Shown here: in pieces, positions 1 to 8,526 of the stretch
Layout of the letters: each line of letters begins with the position of its first letter
Numbering within the stretch: position 1 is the first letter of the stretch
From: Microvirga solisilvae
GTDB lineage: Bacteria > Pseudomonadota > Alphaproteobacteria > Rhizobiales > Beijerinckiaceae
Assembly (NCBI RefSeq): GCF_022808595.1
Contig: NZ_JAKUCN010000002.1
Location: 124,001-188,000, forward strand
Reading direction: 5' to 3'
DNA: 64,000 nucleotides
The notes under the pieces: generated by a model
What the model was told of the DNA's origin: nothing
What the model saw: the letters and a program-made list of their open reading frames with translations, nothing else
The model's database searches: none
Made by a program: the position numbers and the translations under genes

Positions 1-1
1 C

Positions 2-2329
2 GACCTGATCGCCCATTTCATCGTCTTCGAGAAAACCGAAGATGGCACGATCAAGAAGATGTGCCGCTATCAGCAGTTCCGGGCGGTCAACAAGCTCGTT
101 AGCCGAGTGATCGAGAACGAGCATCGGCGTGGCCTGATCTGGCATACACAAGGCTCGGGCAAGTCGCTCACCATGGTGTTCGCGGCCCTGAAGTTGAAGA
201 CGCACCTAACCGTATCCTCGCCAGAACTGTCCAATCCCAACATCATGGTGTTGACGGATCGCGTGGACCTGCACGACCAGATCAGCGGCACCTTTACCGC
301 CTGCGGCCTGCCGAACCCGGTTGCGGTGAACAGCATTTCCGAGCTTCGCACCCTCATCAGCAAGGGCACGGACGGCCTGACGGTCCTCTCCACGATTTTC
401 AAATTCCAGGGCTCGCAGGAGCCGATCCCGAATTCGAAGAACTGGATCGTCATGGTGGACGAATGCCACCGCACCCAAGAAAAAGACCTCGGGGCCTATC
501 TGCGAAAGACCCTGCCGGACGCCAGGTTCTTCGGTTTCACGGGCACTCCGATCAAGAAGAACGACAAGGACACCTATGCCAATTTCGGCGTGGTGGGCGA
601 AGGCTATCTCGACAAATACGGGATCGACGACGCCGTGGCCGATGGGGCGACAGTGCCGATCTACTACACAGGCCGCAAGACCGACTGGCACGTTGACGAC
701 GCCAAGATCGATATCCTCTTCGACCAATGGTTCGCCTATCTGCCGGATGAGAAATCGGACGAGGTCAAGAAGCGGAGCGTCAATGTCGCCGATCTGCTGA
801 AGCATCCCAAGCGGATCGAACTGATCGCCTACGACATCTGGACCCATTTTAAGGAATATGCCCGGCCCGATGGCTTCAAGGCTCAGATCGTCGCCATCGA
901 CCGCGAGGCGGTCATTCTCTACAAGCGGGCGCTCGACCGTGTCATCGCCGACGAACTGATAGCGCAGGGAATTTCCGCCGAGGACGCCATGGCTCAGGCC
1001 ACCGTCCTATCCGCCTGCGTGTATTCCTCGACCCAGGAGGACGGAAAGCCGAGCGAGGATGAGCACATCCAGAGCATCCGCAATGACCTCAAAGCCCACT
1101 ACCTCGACCAGGATGCCGAGACCACGATCAAGAAGGCTTTCAGCGCCAAGGGGAAGAACCCGGAATTCTTGATTGTCTGCGACAAGCTCCTGACCGGGTT
1201 CGATGCGCCCATCGAATCCGTGATGTACCTGGACAAACCGCTGAAAGAGCATGGACTCCTCCAGGCCATTGCTCGCACCAACCGCGTCTCCAACGCCCAA
1301 AAGAAGAACGGCCTGATCGTCGATTACATCGGCGTCTCGGTGAAGCTGGAGGAAGCGCTTTCCTCCTATCGGGCGGACGATGTCAAAAACGCGATGCGGA
1401 ACCTCGACGACCTGAGAAACCAACTTCGGGCTGCTCATGCCCTCGTCATGGCAATGATGAAGTGGCTGAAGCGGCAGGAGGGGCTCTCGAAGAATGGCCT
1501 GAAGGCTGAGTTCGACCAGTTCGTGAACCTGCTCAAGACTGAGGACAAGTGGTTCGAGTTCCGGAACAAGGCGCGGGAGTTCATCGGCCTGTATGAGGCC
1601 GTGAGCCCCGATCCAAGTATTCTGGAGTTCACCGCCAATCTCAAATGGATCGCGACCTTCCTGCCCTATGGCACCCAGGTTTTCGAGAAGCGGGAAGCCT
1701 TCGATCAGCAGACCTATAGCCGCAAGATTAGGGACATGCTGGCTCAGCATCTCGATGCCACGGGCCTGAGCGTCACGGTCAAACTGCGCCACATTACTGA
1801 CCCTGACTTCTGGGAAGATTTCGAGATCGAGGGAAAGACCGAGAGCGACCTGAAAACGGCGGCGATCCGCAAGACCACCGAACTGCGTAAAGTGGTGAGC
1901 GAGCGGCTGGCCCAGAATCATCACCAATACGCCAAGTTCTCAGATCGCCTGCGCGAGTTGCTCGGAAAGCTCGACGGAGCCCAACTCTCCTGGGCCGACA
2001 AGCTGAAGATCGCCGAGGAGCTTGCCAAGGACCTGGATGCCGAGGCGAAAGCCCATGAGGGCACGGGCCTGTCGGCGGGAGCCTATGGTATCCTCCAAGT
2101 GCTGAAGGCATTCGGAGCAGATGGGGAAGCCGAGGATTTGGCAATCCGGATCGAAGGGCTCTACACCGATGACGCGACCGCACCTCCGAGATGGCAGGAG
2201 AAGGACGGCCTGCGGAGAACATTGCGCCAAGAGGTCCGTGGCATGGCCCACGAATTTGGTTTGAAGGACCTCAAAGCCATCCCCGAGCACGTGGAAGAGT
2301 TTGCCATCAAGCACTTCGCCAAGGTGTGA
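2..2329 (+). CDS. hsdR: Type I restriction enzyme R subunit (5' partial)
   Basis: This is the motor and nuclease subunit of a type I restriction-modification enzyme, which translocates DNA with ATP and cleaves it. The reading frame is open from the first bases of the window, so the N-terminus, including the usual PD-(D/E)xK nuclease domain, lies upstream; 775 residues are visible. Helicase motifs are clear: Walker A HTQGSGKSLT near the start, a DECH-type Walker B in MVDECHRTQ, FFGFTGTP (motif III), LLTGFDAP, and AIARTNR (motif VI). The C-terminal half is helical, as in HsdR proteins. A YgjP-like peptidase starts 2 bases after the stop, a common neighbour of type I systems. hsdM and hsdS are not visible and presumably lie to the left. 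Confidence 0.95.
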   Translation, partial: DLIAHFIVFEKTEDGTIKKMCRYQQFRAVNKLVSRVIENEHRRGLIWHTQGSGKSLTMVFAALKLKTHLTVSSPELSNPNIMVLTDRVDLHDQISGTFTACGLPNPVAVNSISELRTLISKGTDGLTVLSTIFKFQGSQEPIPNSKNWIVMVDECHRTQEKDLGAYLRKTLPDARFFGFTGTPIKKNDKDTYANFGVVGEGYLDKYGIDDAVADGATVPIYYTGRKTDWHVDDAKIDILFDQWFAYLPDEKSDEVKKRSVNVADLLKHPKRIELIAYDIWTHFKEYARPDGFKAQIVAIDREAVILYKRALDRVIADELIAQGISAEDAMAQATVLSACVYSSTQEDGKPSEDEHIQSIRNDLKAHYLDQDAETTIKKAFSAKGKNPEFLIVCDKLLTGFDAPIESVMYLDKPLKEHGLLQAIARTNRVSNAQKKNGLIVDYIGVSVKLEEALSSYRADDVKNAMRNLDDLRNQLRAAHALVMAMMKWLKRQEGLSKNGLKAEFDQFVNLLKTEDKWFEFRNKAREFIGLYEAVSPDPSILEFTANLKWIATFLPYGTQVFEKREAFDQQTYSRKIRDMLAQHLDATGLSVTVKLRHITDPDFWEDFEIEGKTESDLKTAAIRKTTELRKVVSERLAQNHHQYAKFSDRLRELLGKLDGAQLSWADKLKIAEELAKDLDAEAKAHEGTGLSAGAYGILQVLKAFGADGEAEDLAIRIEGLYTDDATAPPRWQEKDGLRRTLRQEVRGMAHEFGLKDLKAIPEHVEEFAIKHFAKV

Positions 2330-2331
2330 CC

Positions 2332-3072
2332 ATGCCAGTTCTGATGGTTGGCGAGACGCAGGTTTCCTACACACTCAAGCGCTCGGGCAAGACGAAGAGC
2401 GCCCGCATCACCGTGACTCCAGAGACGGTGGAAGTGGTTGTGCCAGCAGCGGCCTCGGACGAGGAGATTGCTGGCGTTCTCCATCGCCGCCGTGAATGGC
2501 TGGTCGAGCAGACCCGCCACATGGCAGGTCGCGTGGCAGCGGCTCCGAAGGTCGCCAACTTCGTCAGTGGGGCGAAAATTCCTTACCGGGGCAGGCTCAT
2601 ACGGCTCAAAGTCGAGCCATCAGATGGAACATTGGTTGAGGTGTCCTTCCGAAACGGCTTTGTCGTCCATTACCCACGCACCCTCTCAGAAGCCTCAAGA
2701 GACATCCTGATCGAGGATGCCCTGCGCCTTTGGCTGCGCAAGCGTTTAAGAGAGGACGTAAACGCCTTCATCCGCCAGCACGGCGAGCCCAATGGGCTGA
2801 AACCCAGGCGCGTCGAGATCAAGGATCAGAAGCACCTCTGGGGAAGCTGCGGCCAGGATCGGGTGGTGAACCTCAACTGGCATCTGATCTTCGCCCCTAA
2901 GACTGTGCTCGAATACGCCGTGGTCCATGAACTCTGCCATCTCCGGCACCGGACCCATGATCGCGAGTTCTGGGGATTGGTCGGCAGCATTCTGCCCGAT
3001 TGGGAGGCGCGGAAGGAATGGCTAGACCGGAACGAGCATTTCCTGAACCTTCAGAAAATCAGCACAAGCTGA
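2332..3072 (+). CDS. YgjP-like (DUF45) zinc metallopeptidase
   Basis: The 246-residue product has the YgjP/DUF45 zinc-metallopeptidase fold. Around residues 199-209 it reads HELCH followed by a third histidine in RTHDREFW, matching the family pattern HExxH-x5-H ending in FW. The N-terminal half is a beta-rich region typical of DUF45. A longer in-frame start exists at 2191, inside hsdR. The start at 2332 is preferred because it follows the hsdR stop by 2 bases and begins the conserved domain, which implies translational coupling. These proteins often travel with type I restriction systems, but their role there is not established. The enzyme is probably cytoplasmic, since no signal peptide is seen. 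Confidence 0.88.
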   Translation: MPVLMVGETQVSYTLKRSGKTKSARITVTPETVEVVVPAAASDEEIAGVLHRRREWLVEQTRHMAGRVAAAPKVANFVSGAKIPYRGRLIRLKVEPSDGTLVEVSFRNGFVVHYPRTLSEASRDILIEDALRLWLRKRLREDVNAFIRQHGEPNGLKPRRVEIKDQKHLWGSCGQDRVVNLNWHLIFAPKTVLEYAVVHELCHLRHRTHDREFWGLVGSILPDWEARKEWLDRNEHFLNLQKISTS

Positions 3073-3079
3073 ACAAGGT

Positions 3080-3529
3080 ATGCTTATCTCACAAATGATA
3101 GATTTAAATACAACGACACTAATAGCTTTTTGGGGGGCGGGCATCTCCACAGCACTGGCAATTATTAAGCTGGTGGAGTTCAAGCGTACCTTTACGCGAG
3201 TTGAAGCAAGCTGGGTTCTTCGAGGGCATGAGGAAATTGGGCATGATGTGCTCATCCTCAACAACTCGGCACAGCCAATCTTCATCACGAGTTTCGACGT
3301 AGTTCGAGCTAAAAGAAAATGGCTCAAGCGAACTATTACAAAGGTAGAGTTCTCGCTGGAATACCAGCATGCAGCATACCGGATAGAGTCTTTTGGGGCC
3401 AAAGAACTCAATTTTTCTGAGGGGGATTATTTCCCAACTACCTCGAAACGGACAGAGAAGTTTGGGCCGCTTTATCTTCGGATTTGGCTAGGTGGTAGCA
3501 AAAAACCGGTTTGGTTGGGACTAGGATAG
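3080..3529 (+). CDS. Hypothetical protein with one N-terminal membrane helix
   Basis: The product has 149 residues with no family I recognise. An N-terminal hydrophobic stretch (around residues 7-25, including LIAFWGAGISTALAIIKLV) suggests a membrane anchor. The rest is a soluble, beta-rich, basic domain. It starts 7 bases after the metallopeptidase gene, so it may be the last gene of the restriction operon. Base composition is clearly more AT-rich than the rest of the window, consistent with horizontally acquired cargo. The start is uncertain: ATG 3080 has AAGG very close upstream, while ATG 3098 has no clear ribosome binding site. Confidence 0.6.
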   Translation: MLISQMIDLNTTTLIAFWGAGISTALAIIKLVEFKRTFTRVEASWVLRGHEEIGHDVLILNNSAQPIFITSFDVVRAKRKWLKRTITKVEFSLEYQHAAYRIESFGAKELNFSEGDYFPTTSKRTEKFGPLYLRIWLGGSKKPVWLGLG

Positions 3530-4021
3530 AAAGGCCGGTCTGCTCCACATGTATGGGAAGGTGCTAAATTGGAGGGGCATTATCCTGGGGTTAGGTGGGG
3601 TTTAAAGCCATTAAGCACGCAAGCTATGTGACTGTAATATAAGCGTTATGTTACCTCTCTCCTGGGCACCATCAACCCTTTAAGTGGTTGATCCGCAAAC
3701 GAATCCAGATCAAGACATCAGACCATCCGGGTCGTCTAAGCTGATCGGTCGTAATCCTCAAAAGCCTTATTCGCCTTTGTGTTAAAGCCAGAGCGATCAT
3801 GCTGAACTGGGCGATACCCTTTTTGGATTCGATACTCCAGTCGTTCAAAAGCCAACGCTTGTCGAGACTTCGAAACTGACATTGCTTCATTTGCTGATAG
3901 TAAACAGCGCTTTGGGCACTGAAGGCGGGTTGGCGCAATCTGGCCTCTCGGCCAAAGGTTAAAGCACGGAACCAAATCAAAGCTTGACGGTTAACGGGGG
4001 CCATTACCGCCAGGGCCGACC
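3530..4021. other. Gene-free, AT-richer stretch between restriction genes and metabolic island
   Basis: I find no convincing gene in these roughly 490 bases. Short open frames on the minus strand (for example 3672-4004) have no ribosome binding site or recognisable protein. A 7-bp inverted repeat, ATCAACC/GGTTGAT at 3671-3692 with an 8-base loop, could be a weak hairpin, but no T-run follows. The stretch presumably contains the promoter of the long plus-strand run starting at 4022, but I could not assign convincing -35/-10 boxes. Confidence 0.5.
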
Positions 4022-4996
4022 ATGCTGTTTAGAATTGCCTGGTTCATTTTTGCGCTGGTCATCTCTGGGCCAATTTTTGCGCAAGAGAGCCACCTCATCA
4101 GAGTTGGTGTGCTCAGGTTCGGTACCGTCGCCTGGGAAATCGACACGCTCCGTCACGAAGGTCTCGACCGTAAGCATGGGATCGCCCTTGCGCCGGTAGA
4201 ACTCGCCTCGAATGAAGCTGCCAAGGTCGCGTTGCAGGCCGGCGCAGTGGATATGATCGTCACCGATTGGCCTTGGGTGGCCCGCCAAAGAAGTGAAGGA
4301 GCCTCGTTCAGCTTCATTCCCTACTCGAAAGCGGTCGGCGTGCTGATGGTCCCTCGGGATTCGCGTATCAAGAGTGTTGAGGATCTCAAGGGTTCGCGAA
4401 TTGGAGTTGCTGGCGGAGCCCTCGACAAAAGTTGGCTTCTTCTCAGAGCCTACGCACAGAAAGAGTTTGGTATCGACCCGGCGCAAGCAATGGAGCCCGT
4501 TTTCGGTGCCCCTCCGTTGTTGAACGAGGAATTGGCACGTGGGCGCATCGGTGCCGTTCTGACCTATTGGCACTATGCCGCTCGGCTTGAGGCCGAGGGC
4601 GCGCGTCCGCTGCTCACGGTAGCAGATATGATCCGCCATCTCGGCATCGACAGCGATGTACCGATGCTCGGCTATGCGTTTCGTGACGATTGGGCAGAGC
4701 GTGAACAAGCTGCGCTGAAAGGCTTCGTCGCGGCATCGCGGGAGACCAAGATGCTGCTTGCGACTTCAGGGGAAGCATGGACACGTCTGGCGCCTCAGAT
4801 CGGAACTGATGACCCAGCTGTCCTGGCATCTCTGAGAGCAAACTTTCGCGCCGGAATCCCGGAGCATTGGGGGGATGCCGAGCGAAAGGCATGTGCCGAT
4901 CTTTATGCTATCTTGGCCAGTATTGGAGGGGAGAAGTTGGTCGGAAAGGCCAAGGTCCTGGATCCGAAGACCTTTTGGCTTTCCGTATCCTATTGA
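4022..4996 (+). CDS. NitT/TauT-type ABC transporter substrate-binding protein
   Basis: This is a periplasmic binding protein of 324 residues with a clean signal peptide (hydrophobic MLFRIAWFIFALVISG, cleavage after IFA before QES). The mature part has the SsuA/TauA/NMT1 fold signature: IRVGVLRFGTVAWEID at the N-terminus, ALQAGAVDMIVTDW, then LKGSRIGVAGGALDKSW and a second lobe. It would deliver a small anion, amine or cofactor precursor to the permease and ATPase encoded just downstream. The actual ligand cannot be read from sequence. It is the first gene of a 15-kb co-directional run that includes a PQQ dehydrogenase, so a role in supplying that system is plausible but unproven. Confidence 0.85.
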   Translation: MLFRIAWFIFALVISGPIFAQESHLIRVGVLRFGTVAWEIDTLRHEGLDRKHGIALAPVELASNEAAKVALQAGAVDMIVTDWPWVARQRSEGASFSFIPYSKAVGVLMVPRDSRIKSVEDLKGSRIGVAGGALDKSWLLLRAYAQKEFGIDPAQAMEPVFGAPPLLNEELARGRIGAVLTYWHYAARLEAEGARPLLTVADMIRHLGIDSDVPMLGYAFRDDWAEREQAALKGFVAASRETKMLLATSGEAWTRLAPQIGTDDPAVLASLRANFRAGIPEHWGDAERKACADLYAILASIGGEKLVGKAKVLDPKTFWLSVSY

Positions 4997-5004
4997 GGCT
5001 GCCG

Positions 5005-5766
5005 ATGCGCGCTGCTGACATCCGGAGCGGAGGAAGCTGGCAGGCAATTGCCTCCGTTCTGCTGTTCATCGGGTTGTGGCAGATCGGGGCTGTTTTCGCC
5101 GACAGCCGTCTCTTGCCAGGGCCTGCTGCCGTTCTGGCAAGCCTCATCGGCGAGGCGCGAAATGGCGCTCTGTTCCATCACCTCGGCATCACGCTTGCGC
5201 GCGTGGGTGTCAGCTTCACCGTCGCCATGGTGATCGGGGCCGCGCTCGGCATCGCGCTCGGCCTTTGGCGCCCGCTCGACCGCTGGCTCAATCCATGGCT
5301 CGTGATCCTGCTCAACGTGCCGGCGCTCGTCGTCATCATCCTCACTTACATCTGGCTCGGTCTGGTGGAGACGGCCTTGCTCGTGGCGGTGGCGCTCAAC
5401 AAGATCCCCAATGTGGCGGTGACTCTTCGCGAAGGCGCGCGGGCGCTCGACCGGGATTACGCGGAGGTAGCGCAGGTCTATAGGCTCAGTCCCTGGATGA
5501 CATTGCGGAACGTCATTGTTCCGCAGCTGGCGCCATATCTCCTGGGCGCCGCGCGCAACGGGCTCGCCCTCATCTGGAAGATCGTGCTCGTGGTGGAGCT
5601 TCTGGGACGATCCAACGGTGTCGGCTTTCAGCTGCAGAGCTATTTCCAGCTTTTCGACGTGCCCCGCGTGATAGCCTATGCGGCAGCGTTTATCGCCTGC
5701 GTCTTGCTGATCGAGCTTCTGCTCTTCGCGCCGCTCGACCGCCGCATGGAGGCGTGGCGGCGATGA
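5005..5766 (+). CDS. ABC transporter permease (SsuC/TauC type)
   Basis: This is a 253-residue inner-membrane permease of the binding-protein-dependent BPD_transp_1 family. It has about six hydrophobic segments and the EAA loop (EGARALDRDYAEVAQVYRLS), followed by the APYLLGAARNGLALIWK region typical of nitrate, sulfonate and taurine permeases. An in-frame start at 4867 inside the preceding gene is rejected. ATG 5005 lies 8 bases after the binding-protein stop and begins just before the first membrane helix. The stop overlaps the ATPase start (ATGA). It pairs with the binding protein at 4022 and the ATPase at 5763. Confidence 0.88.
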   Translation: MRAADIRSGGSWQAIASVLLFIGLWQIGAVFADSRLLPGPAAVLASLIGEARNGALFHHLGITLARVGVSFTVAMVIGAALGIALGLWRPLDRWLNPWLVILLNVPALVVIILTYIWLGLVETALLVAVALNKIPNVAVTLREGARALDRDYAEVAQVYRLSPWMTLRNVIVPQLAPYLLGAARNGLALIWKIVLVVELLGRSNGVGFQLQSYFQLFDVPRVIAYAAAFIACVLLIELLLFAPLDRRMEAWRR

Positions 5767-6410
5767 CCATGCGCATTCTCATTCAACGAAAGGTTTTTCC
5801 TGCGCGCGCGCAAGCTCCTGCTCACATTGTCTTCGAGCGTTTTTCGCTCGATCTCGCGGAAGGGGAAATCTGCGCCATCGTCGGCCCGTCCGGCATCGGA
5901 AAGACGAGCCTTCTCCACATCGTCGCCGGTCTCGACAATGATTTTTCCGGTTCCGTCGAAGGGCGGCCGCGCGGGATCGGCTATGTATTCCAGCAGCCGC
6001 GCCTTCTGCCATGGCGAACCGCCCGGCAGAATCTGCAACTCGTGATTCCCGATTGCCCCGAGCGGGCAGGCGACTGGCTTGCGCAGGTCGGGCTTGCAGG
6101 CTCCGAGAATGTCTATCCGCAGCGCCTGTCTCTCGGCATGGCGCGGCGCGTATCGCTGGCGCGGGCCTTGGCCGTCGAGCCGAAACTGCTGCTGCTCGAT
6201 GAGCCCTTCTCCGCTCTCGACGAGGCTACCGCGAAGAGCATGCAGGATCTCGTATCGGCACAGCTGAAGAGATTGCGTCCGACCACTCTTCTGGTAACGC
6301 ATCATTGGCACGAGGCGGCAGCCCTTGCCGATCGGGTGATCACGCTCGACGGTTCTCCCGCGCGGATCGTGGACGACAGGTCGATCCGGCCCGCGAGGGC
6401 TGCGGAATGA
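5763..6410 (+). CDS. ABC transporter ATP-binding protein (SsuB/TauB type)
   Basis: This is a compact 215-residue ATPase. It carries Walker A GPSGIGKTS, a Q-loop in VFQQPRLLPW, a signature in the variant form LSLGMARRV instead of LSGGQ, Walker B LLLLDEPFSALDE and a switch histidine in VTHHWHEA. The Q-loop wording (QQPRLLPW) is typical of the nitrate/sulfonate/taurine ATPases, which supports pairing with the upstream permease. The start at 5763 forms an ATGA overlap with the permease stop; an alternative ATG lies 9 bases earlier. The next gene again overlaps by 4 bases, so the importer and the dehydrogenase-associated genes appear to form one transcription unit. Confidence 0.87.
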   Translation: MTMRILIQRKVFPARAQAPAHIVFERFSLDLAEGEICAIVGPSGIGKTSLLHIVAGLDNDFSGSVEGRPRGIGYVFQQPRLLPWRTARQNLQLVIPDCPERAGDWLAQVGLAGSENVYPQRLSLGMARRVSLARALAVEPKLLLLDEPFSALDEATAKSMQDLVSAQLKRLRPTTLLVTHHWHEAAALADRVITLDGSPARIVDDRSIRPARAAE

Positions 6411-7579
6411 AGCTGCTTCTCGCCTTTATCGCATTGTTTCTGGCGAGCCCTGTTCTTGGTCAGGAAAAAACCATCGCCATCGGCGTTGTCACGCAAACGC
6501 GTGATCCCGTGCAGCCTGTCTCTCCTCTCGACCAGGAGATCAGAGACGAGGGCCTTGCAGGTGCGCGCCTCGGCATTGCCGACAATGCCACCACCGGCCG
6601 TTTCACCAAGCAGCGTTTCACGCTCGTGGAACAAACGCTAGCGAAGGATGCCAAGCCGGCAGATGCCATCCGCGATCTGGCAAAGGAGGGCATCAGGTTC
6701 GTGGTGACCGATCTCGACGCGCCCCTTCTCACGGCGGCAGCCTCCGCTCCGGAGGCGCGTGAGATGCTTTTTCTCAACGCGCGCGCGCCTGACGATGCGC
6801 TGCGTAACGAATCCTGCCGCGCCAATATGCTTCATACCATCCCGAGCCGTGCCATGCTGGCCGATGCCCTGGCACAGTATCTGATGACGAAACACTGGCG
6901 GCGCTGGTTTCTCGTGACCGGCAGCGCTCCCGGCGACAAGCTGCAGGCGCAAGCCTTTCGCCGCGCAGCGATGCGATTTGGTGCCGAGATCGTTGGCGAA
7001 AAAGAATGGACCTTCAAGCCGGGGCATGCGCGTACCGATACCGGCCACGTGACCCTGCAAAGCGAGATCCCGGCTTTGACGCAAGTGACTGACCATGACG
7101 TCCTCGTCGTTGCGGATGAAACGAACGAATTCGGGGATTACCTCTCCTACCGCACGGCAAGGCCCCGTCCCGTCGCGGGCACCCATGGGCTCGTCACCAC
7201 GGGCTGGAGCGAGGTGTCCGAACAATGGGGCGCAACGCAGCTTCAAGCCCGGTTCGAGACCTTATCGGGCCGCAAAATGACTGCCGTCGATTACGCTGCC
7301 TGGGCCGCGATCCGCGCCGTTGGTGAGGCCGCCACCCGCTCGCGCAGCAATGACCCTGCCGCCATCATGGCCTATCTGCGCGGATCCGATTTCATCCTCT
7401 CCGGCTTCAAGGGCCAGGGGCAGAGCTTCCGCGTCTGGGACGGGCAGATGCGCCAGCCGATCCTGATCGCAGGGCCTCGGCTCCTCGTTTCCGTCTCACC
7501 GCAGGCAGGCTATCTGCATCGGGGCTCCGAACTCGACACGCTGGGATTCGACCAGGGAGAGAGCCGATGCCGGTTCTGA
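6407..7579 (+). CDS. PedA1/LutA-like ABC substrate-binding protein of PQQ alcohol dehydrogenase systems
   Basis: This is an exported binding protein of 390 residues with signal peptide MKLLLAFIALFLASPVLGQ. The body has the type I periplasmic-binding fold of the branched-chain amino acid/Leu-Ile-Val class and contains FLNARAPDDALR, KHWRRWFLVTGSAPGDK and the VADETNEFGDY segment. It is followed by a YVTN beta-propeller, an ATPase and an ABC-2 permease. The gene set and order match the transporter found beside PQQ alcohol dehydrogenases (pedA1-A2-B-C of Pseudomonas putida; lut genes of Methylobacterium), for which a role in rare-earth uptake is reported. The lanthanide role here is inferred from that synteny and the neighbouring dehydrogenase. 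Start 6407 overlaps the previous stop (ATGA). Confidence 0.82.
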   Translation: MKLLLAFIALFLASPVLGQEKTIAIGVVTQTRDPVQPVSPLDQEIRDEGLAGARLGIADNATTGRFTKQRFTLVEQTLAKDAKPADAIRDLAKEGIRFVVTDLDAPLLTAAASAPEAREMLFLNARAPDDALRNESCRANMLHTIPSRAMLADALAQYLMTKHWRRWFLVTGSAPGDKLQAQAFRRAAMRFGAEIVGEKEWTFKPGHARTDTGHVTLQSEIPALTQVTDHDVLVVADETNEFGDYLSYRTARPRPVAGTHGLVTTGWSEVSEQWGATQLQARFETLSGRKMTAVDYAAWAAIRAVGEAATRSRSNDPAAIMAYLRGSDFILSGFKGQGQSFRVWDGQMRQPILIAGPRLLVSVSPQAGYLHRGSELDTLGFDQGESRCRF

Positions 7580-8526
7580 TAGCCTTTTTCTTGCTCGCAC
7601 TGACCCTGCAGGCTGCATCTGCTGAAACGATCTATGTGTCGAACGAGCAGGACAACACGATCTCCGTAATCGACGGGCAATCCCTGAGCCTTGCAGCCAC
7701 GATCCCGGTAGGACGGCGCCCGCGCGGGATCGGCCTGAGCGCGGACAGGCAGAAGCTCTATGTGGCAGCAGGCGACGACAATCGCATTGATGTGGTCGAT
7801 CTGAAAACCCAGAAGGTGGAAGGCTCGCTTCCCTCCGGCGAAGACCCGGAATTGTTCGTGCTGCATCCGGACGGGCGCCGTCTGTTCGTGGCGAACGAGA
7901 ACGACAATCTCGTGTCCGTTCTCGATATCCCTGAAAAACGCATCGTCAGTGAAGTCGAGGTCGGCGTGGAGCCGGAGGGCATGGGAGCAAGCCCCGATGG
8001 CCGTATCGTGGTGAACACGTCCGAGACCACGAGCATGCTCCATGTCATCGATGCCGCGAGCCTCGAACTGATCGACAATATCCTGGTGGATACTCGCCCT
8101 CGTGTCGCACAGATCTCTGCCGACAGCAGGCAGATCTGGGTCTCGTCCGAGTTACGTGGAACGGTGGAGGTGTTCGACGCCGACACGCGAGAATCCTTGG
8201 CGAAGATCGTTTTCGAAGTACCCGGCGTTCCACGCGAACTCGTGCAGGCGGTCGGCATCCAACTGACAGCCGATGGATCGCGGGCTTATGTCGCCCTGGG
8301 TCCCGCCAATCGCGTCGCCGAGATCGATGCGAAGAGCTTCAAGGTGCTGCGCACTTATCTGGTGGGGCAGCGTGTCTGGCACATTGCGCTCTCGCCGGAC
8401 GATAAACGGCTTTATACGGCCAACGGCAATTCGAGCGATGTGTCCGTCATCGATCTCGCGGGCCAGGAGGTGGCGAAGACCATTGGCGTCGGCCGTTCGC
8501 CATGGGGAATCATGGTCGCGCCATGA
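7567..8526 (+). CDS. Exported YVTN beta-propeller protein, PQQ-catabolism associated (PedA2-like)
   Basis: The 319-residue product begins with a signal peptide (MPVLIAFFLLALTLQAASA). Repeated YVTN-type blades follow, such as ETIYVSNEQDNTISVIDG, KLYVAAGDDNRIDVVDLK, RLFVANENDNLVSVLDI and RLYTANGNSSDVSVIDL, giving about seven blades over the whole protein. This matches the family of beta-propeller proteins encoded beside PQQ-dependent dehydrogenases. It is periplasmic, and it may bind metal or act with the ABC transporter, but its exact role is not known. The start overlaps the previous gene by 13 bases, and its stop overlaps the next ATPase start (ATGA), so the genes are very likely co-translated. 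Confidence 0.87.
   Translation: MPVLIAFFLLALTLQAASAETIYVSNEQDNTISVIDGQSLSLAATIPVGRRPRGIGLSADRQKLYVAAGDDNRIDVVDLKTQKVEGSLPSGEDPELFVLHPDGRRLFVANENDNLVSVLDIPEKRIVSEVEVGVEPEGMGASPDGRIVVNTSETTSMLHVIDAASLELIDNILVDTRPRVAQISADSRQIWVSSELRGTVEVFDADTRESLAKIVFEVPGVPRELVQAVGIQLTADGSRAYVALGPANRVAEIDAKSFKVLRTYLVGQRVWHIALSPDDKRLYTANGNSSDVSVIDLAGQEVAKTIGVGRSPWGIMVAP

Noticed and set aside
3672-4004. 110-codon minus-strand frame in the gap before the ABC importer
   Set aside because: No ribosome binding site, atypical composition and no recognisable protein. It could be a decayed gene, but nothing supports a call.
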